Of a stretch of DNA of 64,000 bases, positions 22,480 through 33,727 are shown piece after piece. Position 1 is the stretch's first letter, and the number at the start of each line of letters is the position of its first letter. The stretch is from assembly GCA_028752905.1 (NCBI GenBank), contig JAQNBH010000014.1:1971993-2035992 (forward strand), written 5' to 3'. The position numbers and the translations under genes are program-made. The notes beneath the pieces are model-generated. The model saw only the letters and a program-made list of their open reading frames with translations. It was not told the origin of the DNA and did no database searches. The stretch comes from Cladorhizidae sp. MBARI D1340-BT2. Its lineage: Eukaryota; Porifera; Demospongiae; Poecilosclerida; Cladorhizidae.

Positions 22480-23370
22480 ATTCTTCAAAATCGAAATGGA
22501 TGTTTATAACTTACAAAGTCTCTCCTATCTTCAAAACTTTGCCCTCGCTCTACCTACTTGGTTCCTCTCTTGATTTAGTCGCCGAGTTCAAGTATCTGGG
22601 TGTTCTCTTATCTTCAACACTATCCTGGTCTAAACACATATCCTTCATTTGTAGTAAGTCTCGTAGTCTCTTAGGCCTCTTATACGGACAATTTTATCAT
22701 CACTCTGACTCCTCTTCTCTTCTGCGTCTATACACCTCTCTAATAAGACCTCACCTTGAATACTGTTCTTTTCTATGGGACCCACAATCTGCGCACCTCT
22801 CCATGTCTATCCAAAAAATACAATTCTTTGCATGCAAAATTTGTTCTAAAGACTGGTCCTCTGACTATTCCCTCTTACGTACTAATCTAAAACTCCCTAC
22901 ACTCTCCTCTCGTCGTCTCAACTCTAAACTCGTACTTCTCTTTAAGCTTTTGCATAATTACATTGACTTTCCAACCTCACTGCCTGCACATCAGCCTCCT
23001 CCACCTTACAACATTAGAACATGTGTGCACGTACATCGATCATATTACTACAATTGTTAATTATCTGTGAAACCAGAACTCAAAACTTCTAATTAGATTC
23101 ATGACATTGTGGTTTGTTTCTATGGCAACTGTAGGTTACCACAATGTTGGTCATTATAAGGGCTTTCATGTGAACTATGGTTGCTAAGGACTTTAGTCAT
23201 TAGATCATACCAGGGGTCCCCCTCAATCTTACTTTCATTTTCCCTCGTACTCAAGTCTTAATGTATCTTTTTTCCCTTCTGTCATTCGTAAGTGGAATGC
23301 TCTTCCGAACAATATTAAGGAATCCCATTCTCTTAGCTTATTTAAACATTACATACAAACAATTTCATAA
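22480..23370 (+). pseudogene. Non-LTR reverse transcriptase, C-terminal fragment
   Basis: The plus strand gives 'FKYLGVLLSSTLSWSKHI' (about 22,585-22,640), 'LYTSLIRPHLEYCSFLWDP' and 'IQKIQFFACKIC', the standard post-catalytic region of Jockey/CR1-like LINEs. The coding sequence is interrupted at 23,045 by a 158-bp insertion and resumes after 23,203 with 'FFPSVIRKWNALPNNI' and 'SLSLFKHYIQ' (about 23,270-23,360), the usual end of such proteins. The endonuclease and catalytic core are absent (5' truncation). Confidence 0.85.
23045..23202. mobile_element. 158-bp insertion with 7-bp duplication GATCATA inside the LINE fragment
   Basis: GATCATA occurs at 23,038-23,044 and 23,203-23,209. Removing the segment rejoins the LINE coding sequence, apart from a one-base frame slip in the C/G run at about 23,212-23,221. 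The insert contains an internal hairpin (acattgtggt...accacaatgt) and no open frame, so it is a MITE- or SINE-like unit. Confidence 0.65.
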
Positions 23371-23609
23371 CATTCATAATGTATTTCATGTGTTGTGCGT
23401 ATTGTGTGCTCTTTGCATTAGCCAGTGGCTATTGAGCATGTATAATTAATTTAAAAATTAATAATAAAATGCATTATCTGCTTGCCTAATCCCATCAACT
23501 TTTGTAGTGTCATTGGTAATCTTGTGTCCAGGTATATATATGCTTGTATTCTAAAAAAATTATATATACCATAAATAATAAATATAATAACTGATATTAT
23601 AGAACATTA

Positions 23610-25275
23610 TGTTATTGACTTCAGAGCAACCCTTTACAGGAATAAATGTGGATGTCACTGGAAAAGGGTCTGTAGATTTCTTCAGGATGTTCTTCACTCC
23701 TGCAGTGTTGGACATAATTTTCAATGAAACGACGAGGTATATATAATCATACATCAACTATAATATGTTCACAACTCCAGGTGTGCACAGCAACAAATGG
23801 ATGCATCTAGGGAATACCTGAATGATCATCCATATGCAAGAAACCATGACTGGCTACGCTGCCCAATGAAAAGAGAGGAAATGGAACCTCTAATATATAG
23901 CAATCATTGCGATTGGTCTTGTTGGATACCCTACATTGAGGTTACAAAACTACATTACATAAAGCAATATAATTATGAAATATGAAATAAAAAACTTATG
24001 CAGGTGCTGCTGGAGTACAAGATGGCCATTTTTCTCCACAAATTTCAGCAGAATAATGTCTGGGAGAAGATTCGAGTTGCTGCTCAAGCACATCTCAATG
24101 ACAGCAAAAAGCAGCCAGACCGCTCCAGTGACAACTATGACAAGTTGGACAAAATTCGACCATTTCTGGACAAAATAACAGAAGCATTCCAGTCAATATA
24201 CACACCAGCTCAGAAATTGTCAAGGGAAGGGGGTTCTATAAACTATATGAATAAGAAACTCCATAATATATTATAATGTATATTATTGAACTTGCTGTGT
24301 ATATATTTACCTTTTATTATAACTATAATAATAATAATAATAAATTGATGAGAGCATCATTAGTTTCAAAGGAAGACTCTTGGAAGTATATGCCAAAAAA
24401 AAAGAAAAGCCAACAAAATGGGCATGGGTTTTGGCTGAATCTAAAACTGGACACAGGTAAATACAATATGCTTGCTTACATTGTAAAATTTCCACTGACA
24501 ATTTCTATTCATCACCATCACTCTTTGCTGATCTGATAAAGAACGACTTTCAAGCTTGTGGCACTGTGGGGGCCAACTCAAAGGGGCTGTCCCGTTCCTT
24601 CCAGGATATGAATCTTGATAAGGGTAATAACAAAATTGTGAACCAAATGGTAATAAAAGTATGCATTACCTTTTGACGGGTGAAGTGTACTCCGAGCTTG
24701 TCCAGGATGACAGCATGATGAGTCTCTAAGTGGCGGGGCATGCAAGTGGTCAACATGCTCTCGACTTTCCACTCAGATGACACGAACGGTTAAAGGAGGA
24801 TCATAAGTGATCAGAAAACCACAAGTGGTTGAAGAGCACATGGGTGGAGTTGACAAACTGGTCGCTGGTTCTCTATTATGGCTATGCCCACAGATCAAAT
24901 AAGTGGTGGAAGAGAGTATTTTTCATTTACTTGACCTGTCTGTGGTAAATCCTCATATATTATATAATATGAGTAACGATAATCCACTTGCGCAACTTGA
25001 GTTTCGGCTGGAGGCTGCACGTGGGCTCCTTGAAGGTCATCACCCAATAACCGAACGGCAGCGAATTTCCCCACAAACAAACAGATATGCTAACAGAAAG
25101 GGCATTTCCAGAAGAAATTCCAGAGACACGCCATTTGGAGGGAGACCACTCTGTGAAGTTTGCAGAGCAAAAAATATATATCTCAGACAAGATACCAATA
25201 TGCAAAACACCACTGCACCTACTGCCATATTTTGAAGACTATCATACCAAACATCACTACTAAGACTGTTAGCTA
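23610..25275 (+). pseudogene. piggyBac-type transposase relic
   Basis: Pieces in order on the plus strand match piggyBac (DDE_Tnp_1_7) proteins: 'EQPFTGINVDVTG', 'VDFFRMFFTPAVLDIIFNETT' (about 23,620-23,740), 'IMSGRRFELLLKHI', 'DKLDKIRPFLDK' and 'SIYTPAQKLS' (about 24,050-24,220), 'MRASLVSKEDSWKYMPKK' (about 24,350), 'CGTVGANSKGL' (about 24,558), 'KPQVVEEHMGGVDKLV' (about 24,820-24,865), 'FHLLDLSVVNPHILYNM' and a C-terminal Cys-rich end 'CEVCRAK' with 'HCTYC' (about 25,155-25,225). Stops, frameshifts and likely introns separate the pieces. Terminal TTAA repeats were not identified. It is clearly dead. Confidence 0.85.
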
Positions 25276-25429
25276 TGTATAACATATACAAAACCTGAAT
25301 AACCATATCATAATATATTCATAACCTATAACAAAACCATGATTTAGCCTTATCTCATTGCTATATACCTAGCTAAACAAACTAGTGCTCAAAGGGTCCT
25401 GCAACAACACTTGGAGATTTTTTATACTT

Positions 25430-25870
25430 AAGATAGAGCTAACACAAAGGGGAACACTCAAGAATAGCCTTTGTTTAATAGTCTACTAGAAACAACAAAA
25501 CTAAGCTCCTTAGGACAGAGGTAACCAAAAGGAGACCTCTCAAGGATAGTTTCACTAAATAGTCTAACTAGATACAACAAAATTAAGCTACTTAGGACAG
25601 AACTAACCCAAAGGGGAGCTCTCAAGTATAGATTTTGTTTAACTAAATATTCCACTAGATAACAACAAAACTAATCTCCTTAGAACAGAGCTTACACAAA
25701 TGGGACCTCTCAAGAATAGCTTTTTAAGCTCCTTAGGACAGAGCTAGCCCAAATGGGACCTCTCAAGAATAGCTTTTGTTTCACTACATAGTCTACTAGA
25801 TAACAACAAAACTAGGCTTTCTTAGGTTCTTAGGACAAAACTAACCCAAAGGGGAGTCCTGAATACCAAC
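25430..25870. repeat. Imperfect tandem repeat of about 100 bp, four to five units
   Basis: Each unit carries 'aaaggggagctctcaag' or 'aatgggacctctcaagaata', then gcttttgtttcactaaatag, tctactagataacaacaaaact and ctccttaggacagagct. Spacing varies between about 65 and 115 bp. It is non-coding and abuts the 3' end of the neighbouring hAT gene. Confidence 0.85.
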
Positions 25871-25879
25871 ATGACCTCT

Positions 25880-28141
25880 GGTATAAGGGGCCAGATGCTT
25901 TTGTTCTTTTTGAGGAAATCAACGACATTTTGCAATGTATCACCACCACCTTCATCTTGACTGAAACTGCGATAGGACTCTGCCATTATAGATAGCTGGA
26001 TTCGGTATCAGGGTCAAACTCAGTGTAGAACTCACATAGTTCGTTAACATTTTGTGAGACATCCTCTCCCAATGTTCCTTTCACTAGGACCTTCTCACAG
26101 GTTGCATATGTGGTGTAGTCCTCGCTAACTACAGTGTCCACAGCCTCAAAATAGATTTGGCGGTAAAAGTTCTCTACATTGGTATGGTGCTCATGTTGAG
26201 CATTACCCTCACTATACCTTGATGGCATCTTACGGTGACGTGGAAGTGAAGGATCTTTTAGTTCCAACTTCACAGCAGCTTGAGTTACTTTTGTCCAATG
26301 GAGGCTTGCATCCCTGTCTGATCGTATTCCTCGTAGGACAGTGACAGATAGCTTGGCATTCGCTTGAGCATCCACTGCACATACCTCTGCCCTCTGAAGG
26401 CAAGTGCTGAGGTTATCTGAATGTGAAAGTACTGCTGAAGACCTTAGAAGAAACTAAAAGTTTGCATTTTAGTCTCCACTCCAATTATTCTTGCCTTCAT
26501 TTCAGAGTCTTTGACATGGTTTTTGTGCCCAGTCCCATAGGATCATGAGAGTGCCATAATTTTTCAGAATAGCACTCAGTGATGCTGCTCGGACAGTCCA
26601 CCTTGTTGGGCAGAGGATTTTCAGAGTTGGTGAGTCAATATTGTCTACATGGAGATCATGTTCCATTTGCCTCAGAATTTCTGATTGCTTTCTGCGGAAT
26701 ACTGCCTCTCTTTTTGGACTCTTCTTTATTAATTTAGTAATTTCATAAGCCACATCAAGCATGTCTTTCAACAGGGAAATATTTTTTATTGTATCCCCGA
26801 CAGCAAGATTAAGCGAGTAGCAATAGCAGTGTGTTAGGAGACATTTTTAATTCAGTTTCTTGATTTGTGCAGCAACCCCATTTTTTGTTCCAGTCATGGT
26901 CGAACATCCGTCATAACATTGCCCACGGGCATCTTGAATTTTGAGATTCATGCGTGTAGCAGCACATCTTTTATGCAAGCAACAATTGTGTCTGCATTGG
27001 TCTGAGAAACTGACATCAGACCAATATATTCCTCACGTACTGTCATCTCATTCACCCAACGTATGCAAATCACAAGTTGTTCAATGTTGCTCGCATCTGT
27101 ACTCTCATCAGCCAAGATACTGTAACATCCAGATTCAGCTATGTCAGCTGCTATACCATGAAGCACTTTTAGAGCCATGATTTGTAAGATTTCATTCTGA
27201 GCATCTGGACTGATATGCTTGTCGTAAGACTTTTCAATCCATTTACGAAGCACTTTATCATCTTCAGCTCGCAGAAGGAGGAGTTGCTTGAAATTTAACT
27301 CCTCCTCTTGCTTGCCCTTACGAAGGGCAATGCCCTGGCGGGCAAGATAGGATACACTTTGAATGATTTTCAGGAGGCAGTTCCTATTTTCCTCTTTCTG
27401 ACTCTTAACTCTTAAGCTGCTCCTTCAGCTGCTCCTTCAGCTGCTCATCAATATGACAAGGTTGAGTTAACATAGCAACTGCATGCTTGTGACATAGCGA
27501 GCTTTCGTGTTTATGGAAACCCTTGTTTTTACACAGAGCATTTTTCCAATTTCTGAACCCATCAGACAAGAAGGAGGTTTCAGACCTTGTATCCAGCTTA
27601 AGCAGTCCCTTCAAATTGGCTGTGCCACAAGTGTGGCAAATAATAGTGTCTGAAATTGGAAGATAATGCAGCCATGAAAATTGCGAGTACCAGGCTGGTT
27701 GGAATGCTCGTTGGTGAGACCCATCTTGCTTTTAGGGGTTTTGATGTTGATTGGCTGGTAGGGAACTTGAGGAAGGGTATCCAGAGTCAGGGATATTCTA
27801 CTGGCTTCTTGTTGCTGCTCCTGAGAGATATCAAAAGTACTTGTAGCTTGAGTCAAAGTCTAATTTTGCAAAAACAACTACAACAACAGGGTCTGTCAAT
27901 ATATGATTGTTTAATAAGGATTCACTGACATCAGAGGCTGAGATGCCACATAAAAATTGAGAGGCTTAATGTTGCTGTCATGTGATGGATTATGACAGAC
28001 GTACCTGTTCAGATTCTTCTGGGTTTTCTTCAACCTGTACATCTTGGCTATCAGATCCTTGGGCTTGATCATCAGCCTTGTCCTCAGACTCCTAGTTGGA
28101 CTTTGACAAAAACTTAACAAGGAGGCTTGTCTTTTAGGCAT
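25880..28141 (-). pseudogene. hAT transposase, ZMYM1 / DUF4371-like, fragmented
   Basis: From 28,141: 'MPKRQASLLSFCQSPTRS', then a TTF-type zinc-finger segment ('FRNWKNALCKNKGFHKHESSL', about 27,550-27,485, followed by H-A-V-A). Next is DUF4371-like 'MLRKWIEKSYDKHISPDAQNEI' and 'GCYSILADESTDASNIEQL' (catalytic Asp in ADEST, about 27,120), 'RWVNEMTVREEYIGL', and 'LCPTRWTVRAASLSAILKNY' (about 26,620-26,560). The hAT C-terminus lies at 26,375-25,986 and beyond. A short (EQLK)3 repeat at about 27,405-27,440 is unusual. Frame changes at about 27,250-27,405 and 26,840-26,945 break the gene. This is the zinc finger MYM-type 1-like class found in many aquatic animals. Confidence 0.86.
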
Positions 28142-29169
28142 GATTCACTCTGCAGCAGCACTAGCTAATTTCTCAATATAGGCCTGCTACACTGTTAGAG
28201 TTCACTCTTATATTGCTTAGTATTCCGAATAATGATTAACAGCACATTAGAACTCAACATAAGGCAGTGGAGAGCTTACTTATATAGGCACTCCACTGCT
28301 GTCATGGCAAAATCAAAATTAACCAATGAAATACATGAACAATATAAATGTCAAAATGATCCTAACAGCTAAAATGATCCTCACACCTAAAGTGTTAGTT
28401 CCATGGTATGGTCTGAGGCTTGTTTGGTGGTTGAGTTGTCAAGCTATTCCTGACATACACTAACTGGTCACATGTATTGAACCGATTAGGGAACAAAGTT
28501 GTTGTTTTTACCAATATTATGGTGTTGTTCTATGGTGTTGTTCTATCTAGCATATTTCACACCAATTACAATTATGAATGTGCTATAACTTGTTAGTCAA
28601 CACCTTCAACAGCTTGCGAAAACTACATTAGAAAACTTGTTTTGGCCAAAAGTAGGGGGGGCCATGGCCCCCCCAGTCCCCCCCAGAAATTAACCCCCTG
28701 AACTATTGTCTATCTACTACCAAGTCAATAATATTTTGCATTAAGATGGATGTTATAAGGAAGTGTGCAATGACGCAATGACACTAAATTAATTTTGTAT
28801 CTTCCTTCCACCACTCCTGGTAATTATTATTTTAATTTCTACTTCCAAGAGGTCTTGTCTGTCAAGACTGAAGTTTTGATAATACCCATGAGTGTCATTG
28901 CATAGATCTCAATGAGAGGATTCAGAATATATTATAACATGGAGGGTTTATTCCCCAAAATTCTTGCTCCAGTGCCAAAAAAAAGGCATATTGGGGTTAT
29001 AGTTCGGTTAACAAATAAATGTATATACAACTTTGTATTTACTGTTAGTTTACTTGTTCAGCATATATACAGCATATATATAGTGCAAACACTCAACAGT
29101 ATATATATATACTAACAAGGCATTCCTCATATATATTTACTTTTTTTTGCTTTTTTGGGTGGAGCAGTA
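28142..29169. other. Non-coding spacer with a 20-bp palindrome
   Basis: No gene was seen. It contains a perfect palindrome, gggggggccatggccccccc (28,655-28,674), embedded in G/C runs, probably part of a transposon end. Short open frames here have no family resemblance. Confidence 0.45.
28655..28674. repeat. Perfect 20-bp G/C palindrome
   Basis: Seven G, CCATGG and seven C read the same on both strands. Similar GGGGGGCCATGGCCCCCC motifs occur near ends of some hAT elements (recollection, unverified). It lies about 500 bp upstream of the ZMYM1-like hAT gene start. Confidence 0.8.
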
Positions 29170-31075
29170 CTAGTACACTACTGGTATCAATTCCAAACAT
29201 TCCAGATGTGTACATAGTACCTTCTTCCTGGTACTGATCTTCAAATCCCTTACGTCTCTTTCTACACCTTTTTTCCATCTCTCACTATCCTTGTATTCGC
29301 TGCCGGATATTCTGGTCTTATCCTTTAACTGTAAAAAGTGTAAAACATCGCAGGTAGGCTTGCAACCTAAAGCTTCAACAATGCCATAAAAAGAAGATGC
29401 ACCACCATTAAAGTGTGCTATACCCAGTGCACATCCACACTTCACAGAGTTTGTACCTAGGAATGCACCTAGGAAAAAAACCTTGTGGCAAAATTTCTAT
29501 ACCAGGGAACGAAGAAGGCCTTAATTTGCATTTTGTGTGTACCATCAATACACTTGTTTAGAAGGTTATGATCTCCAAGGCGCCTGTATATTGGCTTTAG
29601 AAGTATAACTATAGCTTCTGGTATAGGATCTTTCTTGTGGTGGTATCCTAGACCAAGTGCTTTGTGTCGCTGAACTGACACCATGAGGACTCTCCTGTTG
29701 GGCAAAGATGATGACGATGCTGATCATCAGAGGAATTTTTGTGCAAAAGGGAAGCTTGAACAGCTTTGCACATGCAATGTCAATCAACCTTGTTGTTTCT
29801 AATGGCTATACCATAATTTTTTTGCAAACTATCGATGAGATCAGTAGTTAGACTACCTTCCCCTCCAATTGGTTTACCATCAGAAAGTTTTTTACCTTTG
29901 TACTCTGATTTTAATTGTCGCAAAGCTGACCCCAATCTCTTTTGCACATGCCCAATGCAGTTCAACTTGATAACCTGATCATCATCTGGCCCGTAAGGTT
30001 ATTTTTCTTGCAACATCATGAAAGACTTGCTATCACAAAATGCTTATAGCGTAACTTGTGCTCAAGTGACCTGCAAAAAAGTTCCACAATTCCATTTGGC
30101 TCCATAGAACCAGCTGATCCTTCAAAACTAACATCACATTTTCCAGCAGCTTTCCAATCTTCTCATCAGTCATCTTATCACGTGATGACCACTCATTGCA
30201 TGCTTTCCAGTGCAACATCTTTCCTGATATGTAATCTATTACAAAAACAGCACCAAATAATGAAGAGAAACCTCTTTTCTGCCATGTACCATCTACGCTT
30301 ACATCTACAATATCATCAGAAATTGCACCATGATACTTCCTTACTTCTTGCCTAGCCCTATCCAGACTACTATCACTAGCATTACTAACACACTTCTCAA
30401 CTACAACCTTGGCGTACTTGGTGTATATATTCTTTGAGATAGGAGATGGAAAGCCCAATAAATTGCAAAACATTTGAAGCGAAGAGTAAGTTTCACAGTC
30501 GGTACATACAATGGAGGGGCATGTATAAAGACCTTTGCAGTTTGCCAGATTTTCGCGGAGAACAATATTTGAGGTTACACACAACAGAATATTGTAGAGC
30601 TAATGATAGGCCTTTAGCTTTTTAGCTCAAACAATCTGACAGAAGTGCATGCAGACTCCACTACTTCCTCTGATTCACCGTCAGACTGTAACAAAGTGTT
30701 GGGGGAACATGATCAAATTCAATGCATAGTTCATATGTCAACAACTTACACTGTCTGAGTTGGTGAAGTAAGGGAGTGACTCAACTTCTTTGATGCACTA
30801 ACTCAAGGAGAGGCCTCAGGAGGGGGTGATGTAGGAGGAGTTGATGAGAGAGGTACAGGAGCCTCAGCCGTTGGTGAGAACGACTTGGAGAGACTACTGG
30901 TAACTCCTGGGTGTATATATATATGTATATAGTAGCCAGACATTTAAGCTATTTCCTATTTCCATTTAACTATTAATCAATCACCTTGTTTCTTTAGTGT
31001 TTGGAGGCTGTCTCTTCTTTCTTCTTAAACTTCTAAACTTCTTTCTAGGAATTTTATCGTGTCTTTCCACGCACA
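29170..31075 (-). pseudogene. Mutator-like transposase copy B (PF20700 type), degraded
   Basis: A basic N-terminal exon 'RHDKIPRKKFRSLRRKKRQPP' lies at about 31,070-31,005. The main body starts near 30,584: 'CTDCETYSSLQMFCNLLGFPSPIS', 'ISDDIVDVSVDGTWQKRGFSSL' (catalytic Asp, about 30,320-30,260), 'VFVIDYISGKML'. A region of stops follows, then 'MNCIGHVQKRLGSALRQLKSEY' (about 29,965-29,900), 'LLKPIYRRLGDHNLL' (about 29,605-29,560) and a C-terminal 'CGCALGIAHFNGGASSFYGIVEALGC' region (about 29,440-29,365). Against copy A the Cys/His region after the first Asp is damaged (about 30,200-30,050). Stops and frameshifts make it inactive. Confidence 0.85.
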
Positions 31076-31363
31076 AAAACTTCAAACCACCTACGCACAC
31101 GTATAAACACGTATAAACAGTACAGATTTTATATATACTGTTACGAGAGTTCTACCGTATCTCGTTACAATTGTCGCAATTTCTAGTGGCATGAGGTCAG
31201 AGTACATGGTTTAGGATATATTTTTTGGACCAAAAAACAAACACATACTGTTCTTGGCTAACAGAAGCACCTGGCCTGGAGTTGCGTTTCTCTTCCTTCC
31301 TGGTAGAATTGAGAGTGACAAAGGTAAGGTTTTTCAGCTGTAGTAATCATATAATATAGAATC

Positions 31364-33302
31364 CAATGGCGGATCCAGAAGGGATCGACTGGTCTCGTTC
31401 GAGGCCCCCTTTTCTCTAATTTCCCAAACTATGACTAAAACAAAACAACAAACCTGCAATGCTTTTTGCCTTTTCTTACTTATTTTAGCTACGCGTAGCT
31501 ATGTTTACTCTGGCTGACCTGTGAAGCCACACCTCCAAGTGGGGGAAACGTAGGTGTGTGGCTGCACCGTCTAAACCTTACCTTTATCGTCGTTCCAAAT
31601 GTTCAGCACCTGGTTCATTACCTCCCAGCGAGATTTACTGTCGACTCCTGTCACTTACCAAATATCTTACTCATGGCGCAGTCAAAGTTAAAGAATCACT
31701 GGAGAGGTTTTGGCTCGTGCAATAAGAGAAGCACTGAATAAGTTTGACTTGATTGTAGGAGGCAGGCTATGATGGTGCTAGCAATATGTCTAGTGCAAGT
31801 GGTGTGCAGGGTCGTCTCTTGGCAGAAAATCCTAAAGCCACATATATCCACTGTAATAGTCACGTGCTTAATTTATCTATTGTTGAAGCTTGTACCTATT
31901 CGTAATATGAATTCTACTGTTACTGAGACAGCATACTTCTTCCATTATAGTGCTAAACGGCAACTATTTCTTGAGAAAGTAATTGATAAGGAAACTAGTG
32001 TTGTTAAAGTTAAGGATCTTTGTAGAACAAGATGGATTTATCGGCACGAAGCTTATGAACATTTTTATGTTTTGTATCAAATTCCTCAACTGCAATTACG
32101 AACGTGCTCCTATATATGGGGATATGAACTGGGATACGAAAACAATTGTGGCAGCCAATGGCTTGCTCAAGATGTACCTTTCCTTTCCTTTTATAATATC
32201 TTTCATAGCAACAATGAATTCTATGTCTATTATAAAACCTGTAAGTATAAAATTACAAAAGAAAAGTGGTGATATAGTTAAAGCGCTTATATGGATGTTA
32301 AAGACGTACTGAATGAACTTTGTGCAGTTCGTCAAAGTGAGGAAATGTTACATTCATGGTATATGCAAGCTGAAGTTATAGCTCATGATGTTGGTGTGGT
32401 TCCTGTAGTCCCACGTGTATCTGCTCGACAAACGTACAGAAATAATGTTGAGTACAGTTCTGTGGAAGAATACTATCGAAGAACTGTTGTGCTTCCTTTA
32501 TTGGACCACTTAGTTCAACAAATAAATGATAGGTTTGGTAAGACTCAAACAGTAGCAGCCAATTTAAACAATCTTATACCTTCTATAATCGCTACTGGGA
32601 TGATAATTATATCTTTTGAGGATTTGATTTCTTTATATAATGATGACTTGCCAAGTACTGCACTTGTGTCTACTGAGGTGTGGAGGTGGAGGGCAAAGTG
32701 GCAGAGTCAAGATGCTGAGAAGCGGCCATCCACCCTTCAATCAGCTCTGAAAGGGTGTGACAAGGATTACTTTCCTAACCTTTACGTACTGCTGCACATT
32801 GCATGTACTATTCCTGTCACATCATGTGAGAACGAGAGGGCCAATAGTACCTTAAAAAACCTTAAAACTTTCTTACGTAGTAGTAGTATGGGGCAGGACA
32901 GATTATCCGCATTGGCATTGATGCATATTCATTACAGTTTTCCTGTTGATCTTGATAATGTTGTTGTTGATAGATTTAAACTTAAATGTAATAGGAGAAT
33001 AGCTTTATAGGTATGTACATAATGTATTAATAGCATTTCTCTTCCAATTCTTTTCCCCCCCTTTTTTCCCTTCAATTATTGACCCTTGGACTTCATGACT
33101 TGGAATTTTTATATATGTCATTGTGATAACCAATCATAATAACTTGGATTTGTTGTTCATTTATTCAATGTAATTTCGTCTTAACATTTTTCTCTCTACA
33201 GTTTGTATATGCTGTATTTGATATATATAGCTATATATAATATATCTATATTTAAATTTTAATAAAAGAGGCCCCCCCCAAGAATTCCTAGATCCGCCCC
33301 TG
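31364..33302. mobile_element. hAT element with 5-bp target duplication GAATC (hAT5-like)
   Basis: The ends CAATGGCGGATC (31,364) and GATCCGCCCCTG (to 33,302) are inverted with 10 of 12 matches. GAATC lies directly outside each end (31,359-31,363 and 33,303-33,307). The plus-strand hAT transposase inside and a duplication shorter than the usual 8 bp suggest the hAT5 group. The length is 1.94 kb. The element lies just inside the right arm of the 27-kb insertion. Confidence 0.85.
31560..33010 (+). pseudogene. hAT transposase (P52rIPK/ZMYM1-like), N-terminal part broken, C-terminus open
   Basis: At 31,748-31,960 the frame gives 'YDGASNMSSASGVQGRLL' (second catalytic Asp region) and, in pieces, 'ATYIHCNSHVLNLSIVEACT'. 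Then 'FFHYSAKRQLFLEKVI' and 'KVKDLCRTRWIYRHEAYEHF' (about 32,000-32,065). From 32,291 to 33,010 an uninterrupted 239-residue frame ends in the hAT dimerisation domain: 'FPNLYVLLHIACTIPVTSCENERANSTLKNLKTFLRSS' with 'RLSALALMHIH' and a stop at 33,010. The first catalytic Asp and any zinc finger are missing, so the copy is 5'-degraded. Confidence 0.87.
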
Positions 33303-33407
33303 GAATCGGACTAGAAACACTCTTTTTTTTGTAATACTTGTATAAGACAAAATGACAAAAAAAAGAAAAATGATATTTTGAAAGAAATTTAGGTGTGATA
33401 CCACCTT

Positions 33408-33727
33408 AAACAAAGTAAGATACCCTGCTTTTGATGGCAGATTTGGAATGATTGAGTATAAATTACCCAGGGTATATACCAACTTTCAGCTTCGTATCTT
33501 TTTTAATTGTACACAAGCTTCTCAAAGTAACAAGAAACTGCTGATAAAACCCGATAAGGGGGTGTGGCACATTTTTCAGAGGGGCGTAACTTCAAAATGC
33601 CTCAGACTCTGTGTCTAATTTATTTTGTGTGTTCATTATTTGTACAAATGAACATTTTGATGAAGTTTCATAAAAATCTGAGAGGGTCACCTGGGAACTT
33701 TTCCAAAAACTAGCCACGGAATGACCC
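33408..33727. repeat. Right inverted repeat of the 27-kb insertion
   Basis: This is the inverse of 6462-6779, ending ...CACGGAATGACCC. The match starts abruptly at about 33,408, and inward of it the two arms differ more. About 10-15% divergence between the arms suggests an old insertion. Confidence 0.92.

Larger units (their letters stand above)
6462..33727. mobile_element. 27.3-kb nested insertion bounded by about 320-bp inverted repeats, 4-bp duplication TGTT
   Basis: The left end 6462-6779 and right end 33408-33727 are inverted copies of each other (roughly 85-90% alike by eye), both beginning GGGTCATTCCGTG. TGTT occurs directly outside each end (6458-6461 and 33728-33731). If 6462-33731 is removed, the Mutator-like codons join in frame, from 'DIIDVSV' to 'TVDVT'. 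The whole block therefore entered one site, as one unit or as a small element later swollen by others. A 4-bp duplication fits Sola-like or Academ-like groups; the superfamily is not settled. At least eight other elements lie inside. The DUF7869-type gene next to the left end (7313-9553) is the best candidate for its own transposase. Confidence 0.85.

Noticed and set aside
6462..33727. The large insertion as a Polinton/Maverick or other virus-like element
   Set aside because: No DNA polymerase B, retroviral-type integrase, packaging ATPase or capsid-like gene was seen, and the duplication is 4 bp rather than 6.
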